Notes under the pieces: generated by a model
Database searches by the model: none
What the model was told of the DNA's origin: nothing
The model's input: the letters and a program-made list of their open reading frames with translations, nothing else
Part shown: positions 12,770-26,169 of the stretch, piece after piece
Position numbering within the stretch: the stretch's first letter is position 1
How the letters are laid out: each line of letters opens with the position of its first letter
Made by a program: the position numbers and the translations under genes
NCBI GenBank assembly: GCA_037389465.1
Contig: JAZARR010000197.1
Location: forward strand, 781,501 to 845,500
Direction: 5' to 3'
Length of the DNA: 64,000 nucleotides
Origin: Baylisascaris procyonis
Lineage: Eukaryota > Nematoda > Chromadorea > Rhabditida > Ascarididae

Positions 12770-15730
12770 CATAAAAAAATAGTTTATTTCTTTTGTAAGA
12801 GTATCATTAATGAAAATATAAAAGAGCTACGATACACAAGAAATCAGCAAATGTTTTCGTTTATGGTGCGCTCTTTTGCATATTCATATGCTCCTTGTTC
12901 AAAACTTAAAAATCCTTTCCTGAACATTATATTCAAAGCTTAAATTAAAAAGTATTATCTTTTTAACTATCATAATTATAAGGTGTAAATAAATAATGTT
13001 TTTGTTTCCATAATAATCTCTACTGATGTCAATCTCACTCTTTCAAAGGATCATCTCACTTTCAACATCATTTCCTGCACTTCCAACCCGCCATCAGTCC
13101 ATCCACTATATTCTCAATTTGCAATATAGTGCGCGATGTTATATTGATACGATCGAAAATTTTCATAAAATGTTGTAAATTTTTAAAATCTCCGTCGCTA
13201 ATATAGTCAGGATAAGGTATTATATTCAAAAAAGTTTTTTTTAATTTTTTAAAATAAATTTTCATCGCGAAAAGTTACATCAAAAGATGGGAATGTTAAT
13301 GGTATATTCGATACGTTCATACTCGTCGTTGGGTAATCGTGTACCTTTGCCGTTTTTTCTTCGAAAACGCAAAAACAGTTCAATATTTGTATGTGATAAG
13401 ATCTGTGAATCATTCGACGATTCCATCTTCGGGTTTATTGATACATCCCAATTTTCGAAAACTATAGCCGCCTAATCATCAACGTTCACCGAATTTGAAG
13501 GCGATATTTCCCTTGATCAACATATTTCGAGGGGTGTGATTACTGGATTCATTGCTATTAAATTGTAACATTTACCTGAGAAAATGGATTCATTACTACT
13601 AAATTGTTATACTTACTTGAGAAAAGATTCTTTTGCAATTTACCTGAACCTCATTATATATTGAGAAGATTTTCTTGAGGAAATTGGGAATATTGTCTGC
13701 TCGTTCACGTCAATCGCTATCAAGAAATAATTATTTATCATTAAAAGGATAGTATATGCGAAAATCTTTTAGAACTTCAGCGAATGTGATAGCACATCGA
13801 AATTGAATGAAAAACATATACTAGCTTAAGAATAGGATAATATACATATAAGCATTATATGTTTTACAGAAATTTTCAATATTTAAATTTTTTTGCTAAA
13901 TAACAAAATTTAAATAAAAAAATTGCGCATAAATTAAAAATAAAGTTTGCTTTAAAAAACTTTAAAACTTGGGCAATAATTTTCATCGAACGAATTTAAT
14001 ACTCAAAAAAATCTCTGAGAGGCACTTAATCAATCAATGAAATAACTATAGATAAATGTGTGGCGAAGAGAAAGCGCACTCGAAAACGTTCGATGTGACT
14101 TTCTGTGTGACACTTTCATGGCAGCTAAGAATACTCGAAAATCTTGAGGCTCTCCACTTAGCAATAAACATTTATTTGCTTGTTCATGAAGAAATAAACG
14201 AATTGATAAAAGAAAATGAAAAATTAGAGAGCTAAACAACGTAACATTAGAGAAAATAGCATTCAAAAAAATGAAATATAATAGTAAAGAAAAATAAAGA
14301 GTGTATTTGTTTTAAGAGAGTATAGAACAAACAATCAACACTAAGCAAAAGTCAAGTACATGTACCTTAGGAGTTCAATACGACTGGAATTCTCTCTTAT
14401 AAAGAGTTCGGCTTTTATCCATACTATTCACTTTGTTACAATATCAACAAAAATTTACTTTCAATGAATATTTCAAAAATTACGCAGTTATTAAGAAAAT
14501 ATTCTAGCAAGAAATATCAACTATAGTAAACTTTTAGTTAATATTTTTTCGGCTCTCTCAATAGAAATACAGATATACTTACAATATCAACGAATAGAAG
14601 TTTTTCAAAATGAGACACTTCATATAAATAGTGAATTTAGTCATTAAATGAATCATTGAAATTTTAAACGCGCAAATTGGAATCGATTATAATGAAAGAA
14701 TTAAGCAATAAAATACAAATATAATGAAAACAAATAAAGAAAGATACTAGAGAAGCTGTAATAATTTACAATTTCGCAATTCCGTTTACCTACGAATTGC
14801 CTGCACGAATATTGGCATTATTATTTTTTCATTCTGCATCATTCAATTTTTTGAAGTTGGTAGATCAACCGGGATCTTATTATAGGCAACAAAGTTGCGA
14901 TACGCATAGTATTCACTAAATTTCTTCTATTTTTCTTACAAATGTTCCTATTTTTTTTCGATAATTCCAATTGAGAAATCGCTGCAACTCGGACTAAATT
15001 TTCCTAGCCCAAGTTCTAGTGATTTACCAATTGAAACTATTGAACAGACTTTAGACATAAATACCGATAAAATATTGCCATAAATGACCTTCAAATAAAA
15101 AAATAACATATAAAAATTTATAAAGAATAACGAAAGCTTATTTGGCTTCTTCATTATCGGCAAATCACAATCGGCTTCTTCAAAGTCTGAGGTTATTGCA
15201 CTTACAAAGGTGAGAAAAAACGAGAATGTTTGAAGAACTCATCAGTATTGCTCTCTCGATTCGTAATATGGGCATATGTTTGAAATTTGTGCACATTGCA
15301 TAGTCGGCATTCTGTTGCAAATCGCTCTAATAGGCATTAAGATGCAATCGGTAAACAAAAGTGATCGTTACTTTTCCGTTTGGGACGCAAATATATCGCT
15401 CATCATATTGCTTAATTTTGGCATCGCTTTTCAATTATTCCCTTCTTATTAAATGCTTAATAACTTAATAATGAAATAAGAAATCCTTTTTTAGTTTCTT
15501 AATTTACTAATCGATTAGATTTGAGGAATATTATTTGAATCGGTGATGATGAATATTGGCTAAAATTCATCGTATCGTTCAAAATCAGGAAGAATCGACG
15601 CCCGCTAATATTATAGTGCTGGTCACATATATACATGTAGTGAGAAGAATATTGATAGAAGGAAAGGCTAATTATTCGCTAACAATTTGCATAAAAGAAT
15701 ATAATTTATAATAATTATAATTATTGATCG
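12770..15730. other. Intergenic, no gene supported
   Basis: AT-rich sequence with short ORFs only (13068-13265, 14030-14266, 14948-15163 on minus). None has splice sites or recognisable motifs. Confidence 0.5.
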
Positions 15731-15759
15731 GTTCTCATCGTATATGAGATTGAAGGACG

Positions 15760-16023
15760 TTGTCGATAACTCTTCCAATCGCTAAAATATTTATATGCAT
15801 AATATCCGATCGAAACGAGAAGGCAATGTGCAAGTGCACCGAGTACAATGTCGAAGAAAAATCCTGCAAAATTTCATCAATGAATATTATTTTTTTTAAA
15901 CATTTTAAAGAATTCCACCTTCTTTGTTCAGTACAATCACAAATATATTCAGCAAATGTAACGCTTAAAGGACATAGCGATTTAATCAAAAATTTTATGC
16001 AATTCGAATATCGCACTATTTAA
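15760..16023 (+). CDS. Hypothetical ORF, possibly secreted-type
   Basis: 87-codon plus-strand frame lying 3' of the neighbouring minus-strand membrane gene. It has a Cys cluster (CKCTEYNVEEKSCKI) after a hydrophobic start. An acceptor-like TTTGTTCAG lies inside, so the C-terminal part (from about 15932) might be a separate exon. The opposite strand is open over the same bases (93 codons), which lowers confidence. Confidence 0.22.
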   Translation: MSITLPIAKIFICIISDRNEKAMCKCTEYNVEEKSCKISSMNIIFFKHFKEFHLLCSVQSQIYSANVTLKGHSDLIKNFMQFEYRTI

Positions 16024-16451
16024 TTATTCAAAAGAAATGTGCAATTTTTGCATATTCGAAGCGACTATAATTAAACGATCATTTTGCTTCTTTAAAACCA
16101 TAAAAAAGACAATATATTTTATAAATGATAATATTCTTTATTTTATTCCATAAAATTTCATGCTTTCTTCTGCGTCTTCTTCGAATTTTTTAATACAAAA
16201 ATTATTCGAAAATCGATTGGTAGAAAAAATTTTGGCAATATTTAACTAAAATTCACAGGAATATGAGCAAATCAAAGCTATAACTATTTAAACGAGCAAT
16301 TAGGAGTTCTTGCGCTAATATATTACGCGCCCCGTGTTATTCTGTATATTATATCTGTTGCATATGACTGATTAAATAAGAAAAAATATTTCTTGAAAAA
16401 ATTCAAGATTATATCTTCGTAAGTTTCATTTCAATGGTCATATTTTTCAGG

Positions 16452-18584
16452 TTATAAATCCCTATAAACTATATCTTTTAGAACGATACCAGTTTCTACA
16501 ATGATTATCAGGCCGATAATTGATACAGCTAAATTAAATTTGGAGAATATTTTAGAAAACTCACCGAAATGATGGCCAAAAAACGAAAAAGCAAACATTG
16601 ACACGAAAGCACAAATCTAAAAAATAGTGGATAAAAAACATAAGAAGAATTTGAATGCAAGTAAAGAATAGTCAAAAATGTGTAATTTTTTGAATTTTTT
16701 TCGCCAAATATTTTAGAAAATGCAATCAGAATTGTAGTTTCCTTTAAGCTGATTGAACTACTCGATAAGAAAATTTCAGAAAAAAATTCTTGGGGATTAA
16801 GGGAAATTCAGAAATGTGAAATTTTAGAAAAAGAAGCAAAAATGCGTTTCGTTTTCACACGTCAATATGACGATTTCATCAATTTTAATTTCTTTTCGTT
16901 GTATTTTTTTTTATGCAATTCGCTGTATGAAATTTTTAAAAAGTATCACCTTTTCATACATGGAAATTCCTTTTTTTTTCTGAGAACCTTTTTATATTTC
17001 CATTTCGTCTTCAATTAAGTGAATAAATATGGCAGTTAAACAAATATTTAACATCGTATAGTTGTACTGTTGTATATGCCAGAAATAATAGCCACCTCAC
17101 TCATTGATGAGATTGAAACAAAGATTGAACTATCTTTTCTATTTATTTTCACTGACATAATGCCAAATTGTTAGAAATCTTTGATCGGCTGTGTAGTTCA
17201 TTAGCAATGACCAGACGACTGTAACTTAGACTTACTAGCATTTCTTTCATATCAGTGCTCTCTTATCAAATGTAACAGGTGCATATGTCTAAAAACTCAA
17301 TCATCACAATATCTTCTAGCAATAAAAAGAGAACATAAAAATAAAGAGTTAAAATTCCATTACTTGTTAATGAGGGATCGATATAAAACCGGATGCAAAT
17401 AAATTTGCATTTTATTAGGTAAAAAATCTGCCGCCTATGCGACTTCTACCACATAGTATATATCTTTCTATCGGATTTTGATATTTCAACATTTTTTCTG
17501 ACCAAAGATAATGAATGTAGGAAATTAAAATAAGATTGGATAGGCAAAATTACATTTCCTTATATTCAATAATATATTTTATTCTAAAAATATTAAAGAA
17601 TTAGCGTTATAGCCGGATCAATAAATATTTCGTTAAAATTACCTGAAGAATGAGAAATATTACAGTTGTAAGAGGATCCTCCACGATAAGGGCATATATA
17701 GCAAGTAAAATCGATAAAATACCGGTTATTTCTGTTGCAATCAATCGATAAATATCAAAATTTATATGATTTGTGAATATACCCCCTAGCAATAGGAGTA
17801 GAAGAATTGCATAGATCAATATGGAGAGTTTCATTGCTGTCTGCAAAAATATTCTCAATTTGCAATCGTTTGTAAGAAAAAAAAATAGATGAAATTTTCA
17901 TATTGTTTTTCGTTTTTCATTACTGATTGAAATTGCGAAAAAAAAAACAACCGCAATATGAATGTGAAACTATCAACTATGAATTGAAGTCTGCAAAGAA
18001 AAAGTTTTCTTCACCCGAATTATAAAGCTTACTTATCTTTTCGTACAATTTACTTAGTTGCAATGTGAAAGAATTCGGTTAAGCTTTTTAATTCCGACAA
18101 ATAGACTCATGATGAATAAAGTGATCTAAATTTAGGCAAAAATTTTAATGAGCAGCTCAACCCCTTTCATATATTCGAAACGATAGCTGAGTTCCAATGA
18201 GCGATCATTGCGATAGCAATAACCGGAAGAGAAACTCGTACAATATAAGAATAGGCCCATCTGTGAATATAATTGCCTAAATAATTTAACTGGGAATAAT
18301 CTTGTTGTCTTACTAGTTATTACTATTTATGAGATACTGATAAGTACCATCTCATAGATACTTGCAATATAAGTTGCAAGTATATTAATTAAACGGCTTT
18401 CCTTGTCAATCGGTGGGTTGGGTTCATTTACTTGTCTTCAAATAAAAATGGTTTGCTATTAGATCATTTCGAATGACACACTAAAAAATTAGACCTTAAT
18501 ATGGAATAGACCACAACAGCATCGATAAGCGCGATCGTTATGATTGAAATGTGCTAAAGCATCCGGAAATGAAAACGTTGCCAT
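16452..18584 (-). CDS. Four-helix membrane protein with CCC..H motif, 3 exons
   Basis: Exons are 18495-18584, 17643-17840 and 16452-16616, all phase 0, giving 150 residues. Donors are AAG|GTCTAA and CAG|GTAATT; acceptors are TTTTTGCAG and TTTTTTAG. Exon 1 carries the N-terminal cytosolic head ending in a CCCGLFHIK motif. Exon 2 has helices at about residues 34-52 and 65-83. Helix 3 spans the exon 2/3 join (about 87-107) and helix 4 is about 124-143. An AG acceptor (TTTTACAG) lies 11 nt before the ATG, as for spliced-leader addition. The CCC-x3-H head just before helix 1 and the four-helix layout resemble small nematode membrane proteins annotated as LAPTM-like or DUF7027; the family name is inference. 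Function is unknown. The gene at 22.0-26.2 kb is a relative in the same orientation, pointing to an old local duplication. Confidence 0.85.
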
Positions 18585-18973
18585 CGTCTTCTTCCCTGTA
18601 AAATTCAACTATTCATAGATATGGATTCCTTCTAAAGTTTATGCTGCTCGAGAATAGTAAGAAACGCATATGAAATATTTTAATGGACTAAATTTATAGG
18701 TATATGATAAAGCTATATGCAATGAGTGCTGTTCAGTTCGTCAAATGAAGTTTTGGAAAAAAAAACCGGAAAAAAAAACAGAGGAACATATAAGAAATTA
18801 GTCGAGGGGATAAGCATTAAAGGCGAAACAAATTCCACGCTAACGCATATGGATTATATGTTACATTGGTTTTAAAGGAAATTGATCATTCATTAATGCT
18901 GAAAATTAGCAGAATATCAACGGTTTAAAAAAGATCTCTACTTTAATTTTAGTTTTTTCCTCCTTTATTTCAG

Positions 18974-19309
18974 CATTTAATTATTTTATTTCCAAAAATA
19001 TACAAAGAATTATTAGAAGCATCCTACAAGTATATAGTCCATAATTATTCCACATATGGAAAGTTTCGAATTGAACAGAAAAAGGAGTATTCGAAGAAAA
19101 TAGAATCTAGCTGCCGAGCACAATTGAACTCTTCATTATGGAAGCGATGCTTAGCACTGTACAGGTGCAATAATAGCGATGAGTGGAGTGTTTTAGTTAT
19201 TGACGCTGAATGGAACTATTCCAACGAAATCGATCGGGATTCATTGTGTATGAATGTCAAAAATATGCTCATTCGAAGAGCACATTTGCCAATTCTTTGT
19301 ATTGATTGA
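18974..19309 (+). CDS. Probable terminal exon of an unrecognised gene
   Basis: 111 codons are open directly after a strong acceptor (pyrimidine-rich tract ending TTTATTTCAG at 18973), to a TGA at 19307-19309. There is no early ATG, so the ATG-anchored frame (19124) understates it. Composition is balanced and charged, with Cys, Trp and Lys/Arg clusters (SSLWKRCLALYRCNNSDEW around the middle). No upstream exon with a matching phase was found; a partly open frame at about 18770-18890 does not fit. It lies divergently from the membrane gene starting at 18584, so the two may share a promoter region. No family is recognised. Confidence 0.4.
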   Translation, partial: HLIILFPKIYKELLEASYKYIVHNYSTYGKFRIEQKKEYSKKIESSCRAQLNSSLWKRCLALYRCNNSDEWSVLVIDAEWNYSNEIDRDSLCMNVKNMLIRRAHLPILCID

Positions 19310-21399
19310 TCAACGTATAATTGCACAATCATTAATGCAATCCAATTAAAAATTGTATTTGTTGCAACGGAAATCGAATTTTATCGGTGATATTTCGCTA
19401 ATAAAATTTGAAAACAGTTTCCGAAACTTATTCTCTTTAAATGCTTTCTATGTTCCTCAGCGATAAGTGAACATATATGAGTTGTGATTGCGTCCAGCAG
19501 TATCTGGCAAATGGTTTAATGCAAGACTCATTGTTCGATCCGTACCGCCGATCTCCAACGATAGACCACTACCGGAAGGCAAATCATCTTTCATCCTTTA
19601 TCACTGGTTTAAAAAATATGACTATGTTCGATCTTTCTATGCAATGTACAACTTTTGTAAAACATTTTCCGCTTTATAGTGCTCCTTTCAAATGTTCCCT
19701 GACGAAGACAAACTGAGCAATTCATACCGAGAAAATTATACTTGAATTAATGTTCACCGTTTAGTCATCCTTTGCTTAACGGTACTTTAGGCACATGAAG
19801 TTTATTTGTTTATTTATTAATTTATTTATTTTCACGTCCTGAGATGGGAACACACAAAAAACTATGTGGATACGCACAATAAGAACAAGTAAAACGTGCA
19901 CAAAGCTCTAATTTAAGGCGAACAGAGATTTAATACATACGAGCAGCAACAGTGTGTATACTGCGATGAATCAGTAGCACCTTAAAAGCTCAGGAAATGG
20001 GCGCAGTAAAGACATCGGCGGGAAAGAGATTCCAGACTCACATAACGCAAAATTATCTTACGTAAATTCCGGAATCTAGACAACATATATTACTTATTTG
20101 TAAGGAGTATATTACGCAAGCCATAGGACAATATCTACTGACTCTGGTGGAGTTCCGTACTACTGAAAGTTACACTACTGAAACGATTACCATTCATTCT
20201 ATATGTTATGTGAATTTATGATGATAAAAAGTAATAATTTGATAAGAAGATTGAAAATTTTTAAATAAATTTTGTGAACTTCCTTTTATAAATATTTATT
20301 CATGACAGCTATAACCGGATTACTTTCGTTTATTGAATTTCTGCCATGGATATTTGTGAACTTTCTGGAGTAATGAAATCTATAGCACACTTCAAAATCA
20401 CTACCTTACATGTTCTTTACTTTGTGTTCAGTGATGCAACGACCACACAAATTGGTTTATATAGACTCTTTGAAGTTGTACCTGTTTGCCATCTAATCAT
20501 ATCACCAGCTGTAAAATCACTGATAAGATTTGTTATCATTTGTTCAAGAATAAGTTTTATTGCTTCATATTTAGGTAATTATATGAGCACATAAGTAAAC
20601 ACACAATGAAAAAAAGAAAACACCATGATACATCAAAACAGCAACACATGCGAAAAGGACAAAAGAGCTGCCATTTTTCTTTAAAAAAACACTAAATAAG
20701 CGTCGAATTGAATAAAAAAGTTTTGCATAGTAATTTAATGAGTTATTTTCAAGTTTTATATTCTGTTTTGTAATAAGAGAATATTAGAGGAGGGCAGCAT
20801 TATAGAGCAACGTGACATGAATTCCATGATACGCTAAGTTTGAGTAATATGCCCTCCTTACGTTTGTTATAAAAAAAATAATTGAAAAAAAATTTGAGTC
20901 GACTTGAAATAAAACTTCTTCCATTTGAATTACACATATTTTTTTTATCTAGTGTGGATTATCACTATTGCTGTTTTGACTAGCTAAGCTGAGTTAGAGA
21001 CATCTTCAAAAAGATATAGCATTATTTAGTTGGATTATCTAAGGTGTTCTTATAATTTAATCGGGTGATTTTATTTCATAGCTCATATTTGATGAGCAAA
21101 CATTAAAGGTAATAGAAAACAATTTTCAAAGAATTTAATAGAGTTGCATCACTTCTAAAAATGCACACATTTCGATAGTTTATTATTCATTTGGTTTTGT
21201 TAAGACCAGTACACCGTTTCAATATACCATCGCAAGATTTCTACACAAACCATTGCAATGGAGAACACAATATGTAAATCAACATTTACTTTAATTGACG
21301 GATGTTCACCTATGCTGCAAGTGTTATGATGAATAAATAAAGAGTAAGTGCCTCAAATACTTCAGAGGCGTTACAGGATAAGATTATAATTTTATGTGT

Positions 21400-21480
21400 A
21401 TATGGAAAGAAAGAGAGAGGGAGAGGAGGAGGAGGAATAGGAAGGAGAGTGGAGAGAGGAAGAGAGAAGGCTAAAAAGGA
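21400..21480. repeat. Polypurine (GA-rich) tract
   Basis: About 80 bases almost entirely A and G on the plus strand (GAAAGAAAGAGAGAGGGAG pattern, GGAGGAGGA core). Such tracts can form triplex DNA; no function is visible. Confidence 0.8.
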
Positions 21481-21741
21481 ATAGCTAAAGCGGAGTTTCT
21501 TGAGAATAAGAGTGAGATGGAACGACCAAGATTACTTTTGGGCGATCCGACCACTTGATTGCGTCATATACGAAAATAATAAAATATTTAATGAAGAGAA
21601 GGCACATCTTCAAATGAAATCAAAAACTTTAAAAAGTAACGAGCATTTCGACTGTAAAAAATTATTATAAAACAAAGGTTCATGCTTTATCCCAATTCTG
21701 TCATTTCATAAAATTTTTAGTTTACTATTTCTAACTTTATT

Positions 21742-21996
21742 ATGGATTTATATTTAGCCACCTATGAGCATAAAACTTATGACAAGGAAATGATTCATCA
21801 AAGGTTCTCCCAACAAACCGTTTTTTCTATCTCAGAGGAGAAATCCAATGTTTTATTCATTAATGATACAGGTGGAACTAGTATTATTGGCTACGGTATT
21901 AAACAGATCACTGCGAAGTGTAGCCTAGTCCGTATTATATGGATGATCTATGATAGTGGCCATAGATACGATTGCCTCATTTCACAACGAGCCTAG
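21742..21996 (+). CDS. Hypothetical ORF, 84 codons
   Basis: ATG-started frame with balanced composition (MDLYLATYEHKTYDKEMIHQ at the start; a GGTSIIGYGIKQ stretch in the middle). It ends 44 bases from, and convergent to, the last exon of the minus-strand membrane gene. It could be a small gene, a transposon relic or chance. No motif is recognised. Confidence 0.28.
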   Translation: MDLYLATYEHKTYDKEMIHQRFSQQTVFSISEEKSNVLFINDTGGTSIIGYGIKQITAKCSLVRIIWMIYDSGHRYDCLISQRA

Positions 21997-22039
21997 CATT
22001 GATAATAGAAAACATATTTGAATACTATGAAGATTAGCC

Positions 22040-25000
22040 TTAAAGAATGATACCAGTATTATTCATAGCAAAAGAATTTTCGTTGGATTTCCGAGATTCT
22101 GATGCATTTTCGTTGATCGTCTTCACAGCGAACGGATCATCATCGGGTGTTGGCCTTGATGAATCGGTAATTTTCACACCATATGCGTTCATCCATTGAA
22201 AACAAAGAAAGACCACATAGAGAAACCAGAAATTTACTAAGATAGTAACTAGTAAACCTCCGATCATAACGATTGTTGCCAATGTTGCAACTGCAAAATA
22301 AAATCATTACATTCTTGCGTAAAAGATATCGGCTAATTGAGCTTTAAAATATTGAAATATAGTACTTTTGATCGTGAAATTTAAAAATGTTATGAAAATC
22401 TTATTTAAATGCTTATCTTATATGCGCACATAAAAATTAGCACTGCAATGCGACAGATAGTTGAACAAAAATGTGCATCTGTCGATTACCTGTATAAACG
22501 ATTCAGTAACTAAATGATAAAGCAGCATTTTTCGCAAGCATTTTGCACACTGGTTCATTTGATAAAACTTTCTAAAGATTTTCAAAAATCAACTAATCAA
22601 CTATGTTCGTGGATTTAGTGAACAGACAGGGATACCTTTAATCGAAAAAAATTAGTGGATTTTTATTATTGCTGAAAAATAAGAATAAATTCACACCTGT
22701 TTTTATTTGCGTTCTTCTTGGTCGATAATTGCTGATCTCTAATGCATTCCACATTATATTACGTGACATCTCTTCATCTTTGATCAATTGAGCAATACAA
22801 AGAAAGAAAAGAAGAAGTAAAACAAGATTCCATAATACCTGCAAAAAAAAAAACTTATTGAATATAATCGATAAACACTAGATTCACTCATTATTACTGT
22901 GATTTCAAATGACGTCACTTTTCACTCTATTTTTATGGTATTCAATATTTCTTTTTCATAAAATTATTTTCAAATTTTTTGCTCATTCAGAACTTCAAAT
23001 CAGAGAAATTTGCAGATTATACAGTTTAAATTCTCCGAAAAAAATGAAAAATATTGATGTTCATTAGAAACATCATTTTCTAATAGTAAACTTCATATAA
23101 TCTTTATTTTTCTTGAAACATTTTATGGCGAATGCGTTATGAATATTAAACTATGCAATTAAATAAAAAAGATTAAGCAAAAATTATGCAAATTATGCAA
23201 CACAATTATACAATGCATGAAAGCAGATGATATATTCGAACTTATTCCAACCTATTCAATGATAAAGTTATAAAATAAAGACATTTTTCTTCAATTTTCT
23301 TCCGCTACTTGTCTTCCTTTTTTCACACTTATATAAGAATAGTTTAGGCCGGAAATGTGCAGTAATTTTTTTTTTAGTATTTCTACTCTTTATTATCCAA
23401 TCGTTCGAAAAATTTATGCCACAGTTGATAGATGAAAAATAGCAGTATCCCTTTCTATCCGGTTTCTTAACTCCTGTGATTTCTGATTTCACTTCCGGTA
23501 TGGTCGTTCAGGTCATTTCCGTTTACTGTTACAATATTGTGATGATAAGTGTTTAAGTGGTAATTTTATGATCATTCTAGTTTAAGTGTTCAGCGAAACA
23601 AGCACTTGACCACATCTAATATCAAAGTTCAGGAAACCCTTGGTAGATTATTCAAGTGAAGGGATACATAAATATAAATGCTAATTTCACAGCAGTTTAC
23701 ATTTGAATTTCCAGGTTTGCATTTGTGTCTAGCATTATGCCAATGTCATGTTTGTTTCTAACTGTGACATTTATATATACGTGCATTTGTGTGTATTTGT
23801 GAATATGTTTTAATGATTGTGTGCATATGTGTATGCATAAGTGAATTTGTAGGCGAGTATGCGCCTATGCATTGTCTCTGTATGTGTGCGTGTGTATGTT
23901 TGTATACCTACATATGTATATCTGGATGTGTGTATATGTATGTGTATGCATGTGGACATGTGTACTTATATGTGTCTATGTATGCGCTTATATATGTATA
24001 TGTATGCATGTTTGTATGTGCTGATATTTTCATCGAGGTCATCCAATTATTCCTGAAAAACGCATCAGAGCGTTTACGCTAACCCCGCCATTACGCTGAA
24101 TTGCTCGAGTATTATTTGATATCCCATCCAGTGCTTCTCATTTTGGCAGATGCAGGCGAGAACTTCTTCCTAGAATTCTTCACTCCTCACCTTCCCTCTT
24201 TCTATCTTCCTTTCTCCGTTCCCCCTCTAAACCCTCTTATCCCCTGTCTGTTCACCTGTGGTTACCTTCCTGACTACTAGCTGTAAAATACTGGCGACTT
24301 TATCCACATCAGCTAATCGCGTTATCGGATAAAAACCACAATATTCCGAACTTTACGTAGGTCAACAAAAATCAGAAAAATTTGTTCGAATCTTTCTACT
24401 CAGCTAGAAATTTGCACCGCTACGTAGCTCCTATGGAAAATAGGTGCTCCGCAGATTTGCATATTTGCTTATAGCGAAAATGCAAATGCGAAACGCTATA
24501 AAATGCTAGTGTTGGAAGATTCTGCAATATAGACTCGTAAATATAATAAATTTCACTTTTAAAAATGCAATATTCGTTTATGTTAAAACGATGAAATTCA
24601 TCAAACAGGTGATTATAAAATGTGAACATTTCGTTTTCTATCAAATCAAAACATTGACAATTGCAGCTGTTGTTGAGTGTGAATACGGAAATTCACCTGT
24701 CGTATTCTGCGCTAGTTTTTAATCAACTAGCGTTTATGTGCACAATATTTCTATTTCGGACATTTTTATCGATAATGAGATGGATGCCTATAGGAATGAA
24801 TGTGTAAAATACACTAAAATATTGCACTGCAGCAGTAAATTTTCTAGTTTTTCTCTTTTCATCAACTGTTATCCTAAATTTCCAAGGCGCAAATGTCATG
24901 CATAAAAAATGTTGGAAATATGCTGGAACTTTTTCAAAAGATTGCGACGAAAGTTCATTCTAAATATTTGTTTTACTTCAAGAATTTCATTGTGTGAATC

Positions 25001-26169
25001 TGTTGAGTATAGAGAAAACTCGTCGTGTATTTCGCTCAATTTAATTCAATTTCACTGATTGAAATGAATAATGTGAGGCAGGCGTGTAAATTGGCAACAG
25101 AAGAGATGGCCTGTTGCAGTGCACATATCCTTGTAATATCCGGCAAGTCTTAGCCGCTCCTTCACGAAAGTCGTGGAACTTTTATCTCAATTAGCTTCTC
25201 ATCTTTCCTTCTCCCCCTTGCCTTCCCATCCCCTTCCCCAGTCACAATACCCTGTAGAAAGTAGGAACCCCCCAAAGGTTTGAAAGCTATTGATATTGTG
25301 ACAGTGGTTTTCTACCGTTTCCTTCTCCTTTAAACCTATTCTTGAGAGACAAAGCGACCGCTGCTATGACCGGTACAAAGAAAATAATAAAAAGCATTCG
25401 AATGAGCTTTATGACGTCTCACGTTTACGAATAGGTATGGTTTGAGGAATGCGGGTCGCCTATATATGACTCCGTAGAAAAGTGCGACGATAGCGATGAG
25501 ATCAGCGACAAGTACGCCAACCTCCACAAAGAAATTCAATGCTGTTCGGCTGATTCCGAGACAAACTAGAATACCGTTAACCGCAGCTGATAATAGTGAC
25601 ATTAATGCAATCGCAATGGCTCCATGCTGAAAATGCAATAAACTTCGATGGAATATATGAAAATAGAGCATATAGAATAATTTAAAAAGGGGCTATATTT
25701 ATTAATTACCTAAAAATTAAATTAACTATTTATTTTTTATTTAAAATAAGAGATTATTATTATTATTATTATTATTAGAAAAATGAGTACAACAAAGATA
25801 AAATATGAAAAAAGTTATGAAGTTCCAAATCTGTAATTCATCATTTTTCGATCATTCATTCTCCTAAACATATTTACTGGTCATAGCACACCTAAACTTC
25901 TAATTCATGATCAAACGATCAAAAAGTACGAAAATTATTAGTTTTTTTTTTTAAATTAAAGTACTTGCTGTTCTGTTCTATTACAAAAACAGCTACTAGG
26001 CGTTTAATTCAAATGAGTAGATTTAGAGAAAAAATTCACTAGCAATTTTTGGTTAAGTCTATAATAAGCTTACTCGAATATGGATCGCACCACAACAACA
26101 GCTGTTTGTCGGTGAACGCTCTTCATCATATTCGCTAAGACGCACGAGGGTGTCTTTCGGTGGATCCAT
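22040..26169 (-). CDS. Four-helix membrane protein with CCC..H motif, 4 exons
   Basis: Exons are 26074-26169, 25423-25626, 22697-22838 and 22040-22290, giving 230 residues. Phases agree at every join: 0, 0, and a split Val codon G|TT at the third. Acceptors are TTTTCAG and TTTTGCAG (twice); donors are CGA|GTAAGC, AAC|GTGAGA and ACAG|GTGTGA. Exon 1 ends in NSCCCGAIHIR, the same head motif as the gene at 16.4-18.6 kb. Helices are at about 35-55, 65-88, 101-120 and 150-178. A hydrophilic Asp/Ser/Asn-rich tail of about 50 residues follows (PTPDDDPFAV then a Ser/Asn stretch). A CTACAG acceptor lies 11 nt before the ATG, which suggests spliced-leader addition. Intron 2 is about 2.6 kb, and an alternative donor (GTAAAC, two codons earlier) exists in exon 2. 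LAPTM/DUF7027-like by layout; function unknown, possibly endomembrane. Confidence 0.85.
23780..24035. repeat. Degenerate TG/TATG-rich simple repeat
   Basis: Interrupted GTGTGT/TATGTG/TGCATG tract. The Cys/Tyr/Val-rich 97-codon ORF across it is encoded by the repeat and is not annotated as a gene. Confidence 0.85.
25755..25780. repeat. (ATT)n microsatellite
   Basis: About eight ATT units inside intron 1 of the four-exon membrane protein gene. Confidence 0.8.

Larger units (their letters stand above)
19320..22030. other. Between-gene stretch with weak ORFs
   Basis: It contains overlapping plus ORFs at 19477-19716 and 19488-19679, a T-rich repeat near 19800-19835, an ORF at 20346-20594 that is also open on minus, and the polypurine tract at 21400-21480. 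The ORF at 21742-21996 is listed separately. Confidence 0.4.

Noticed and set aside
18775..18890. Plus open stretch (KNRGTYKKLVEGISIKGE...) as an upstream exon of the 19-kb gene
   Set aside because: Its only donor (GTTTTA) ends in phase 2 while the next exon opens in phase 0.
23789..24082. Cys/Tyr/Val-rich plus ORFs
   Set aside because: Encoded by a degenerate TG/TATG repeat; the pattern C-x-C-V-C and Y-V-Y follows directly from the repeat.
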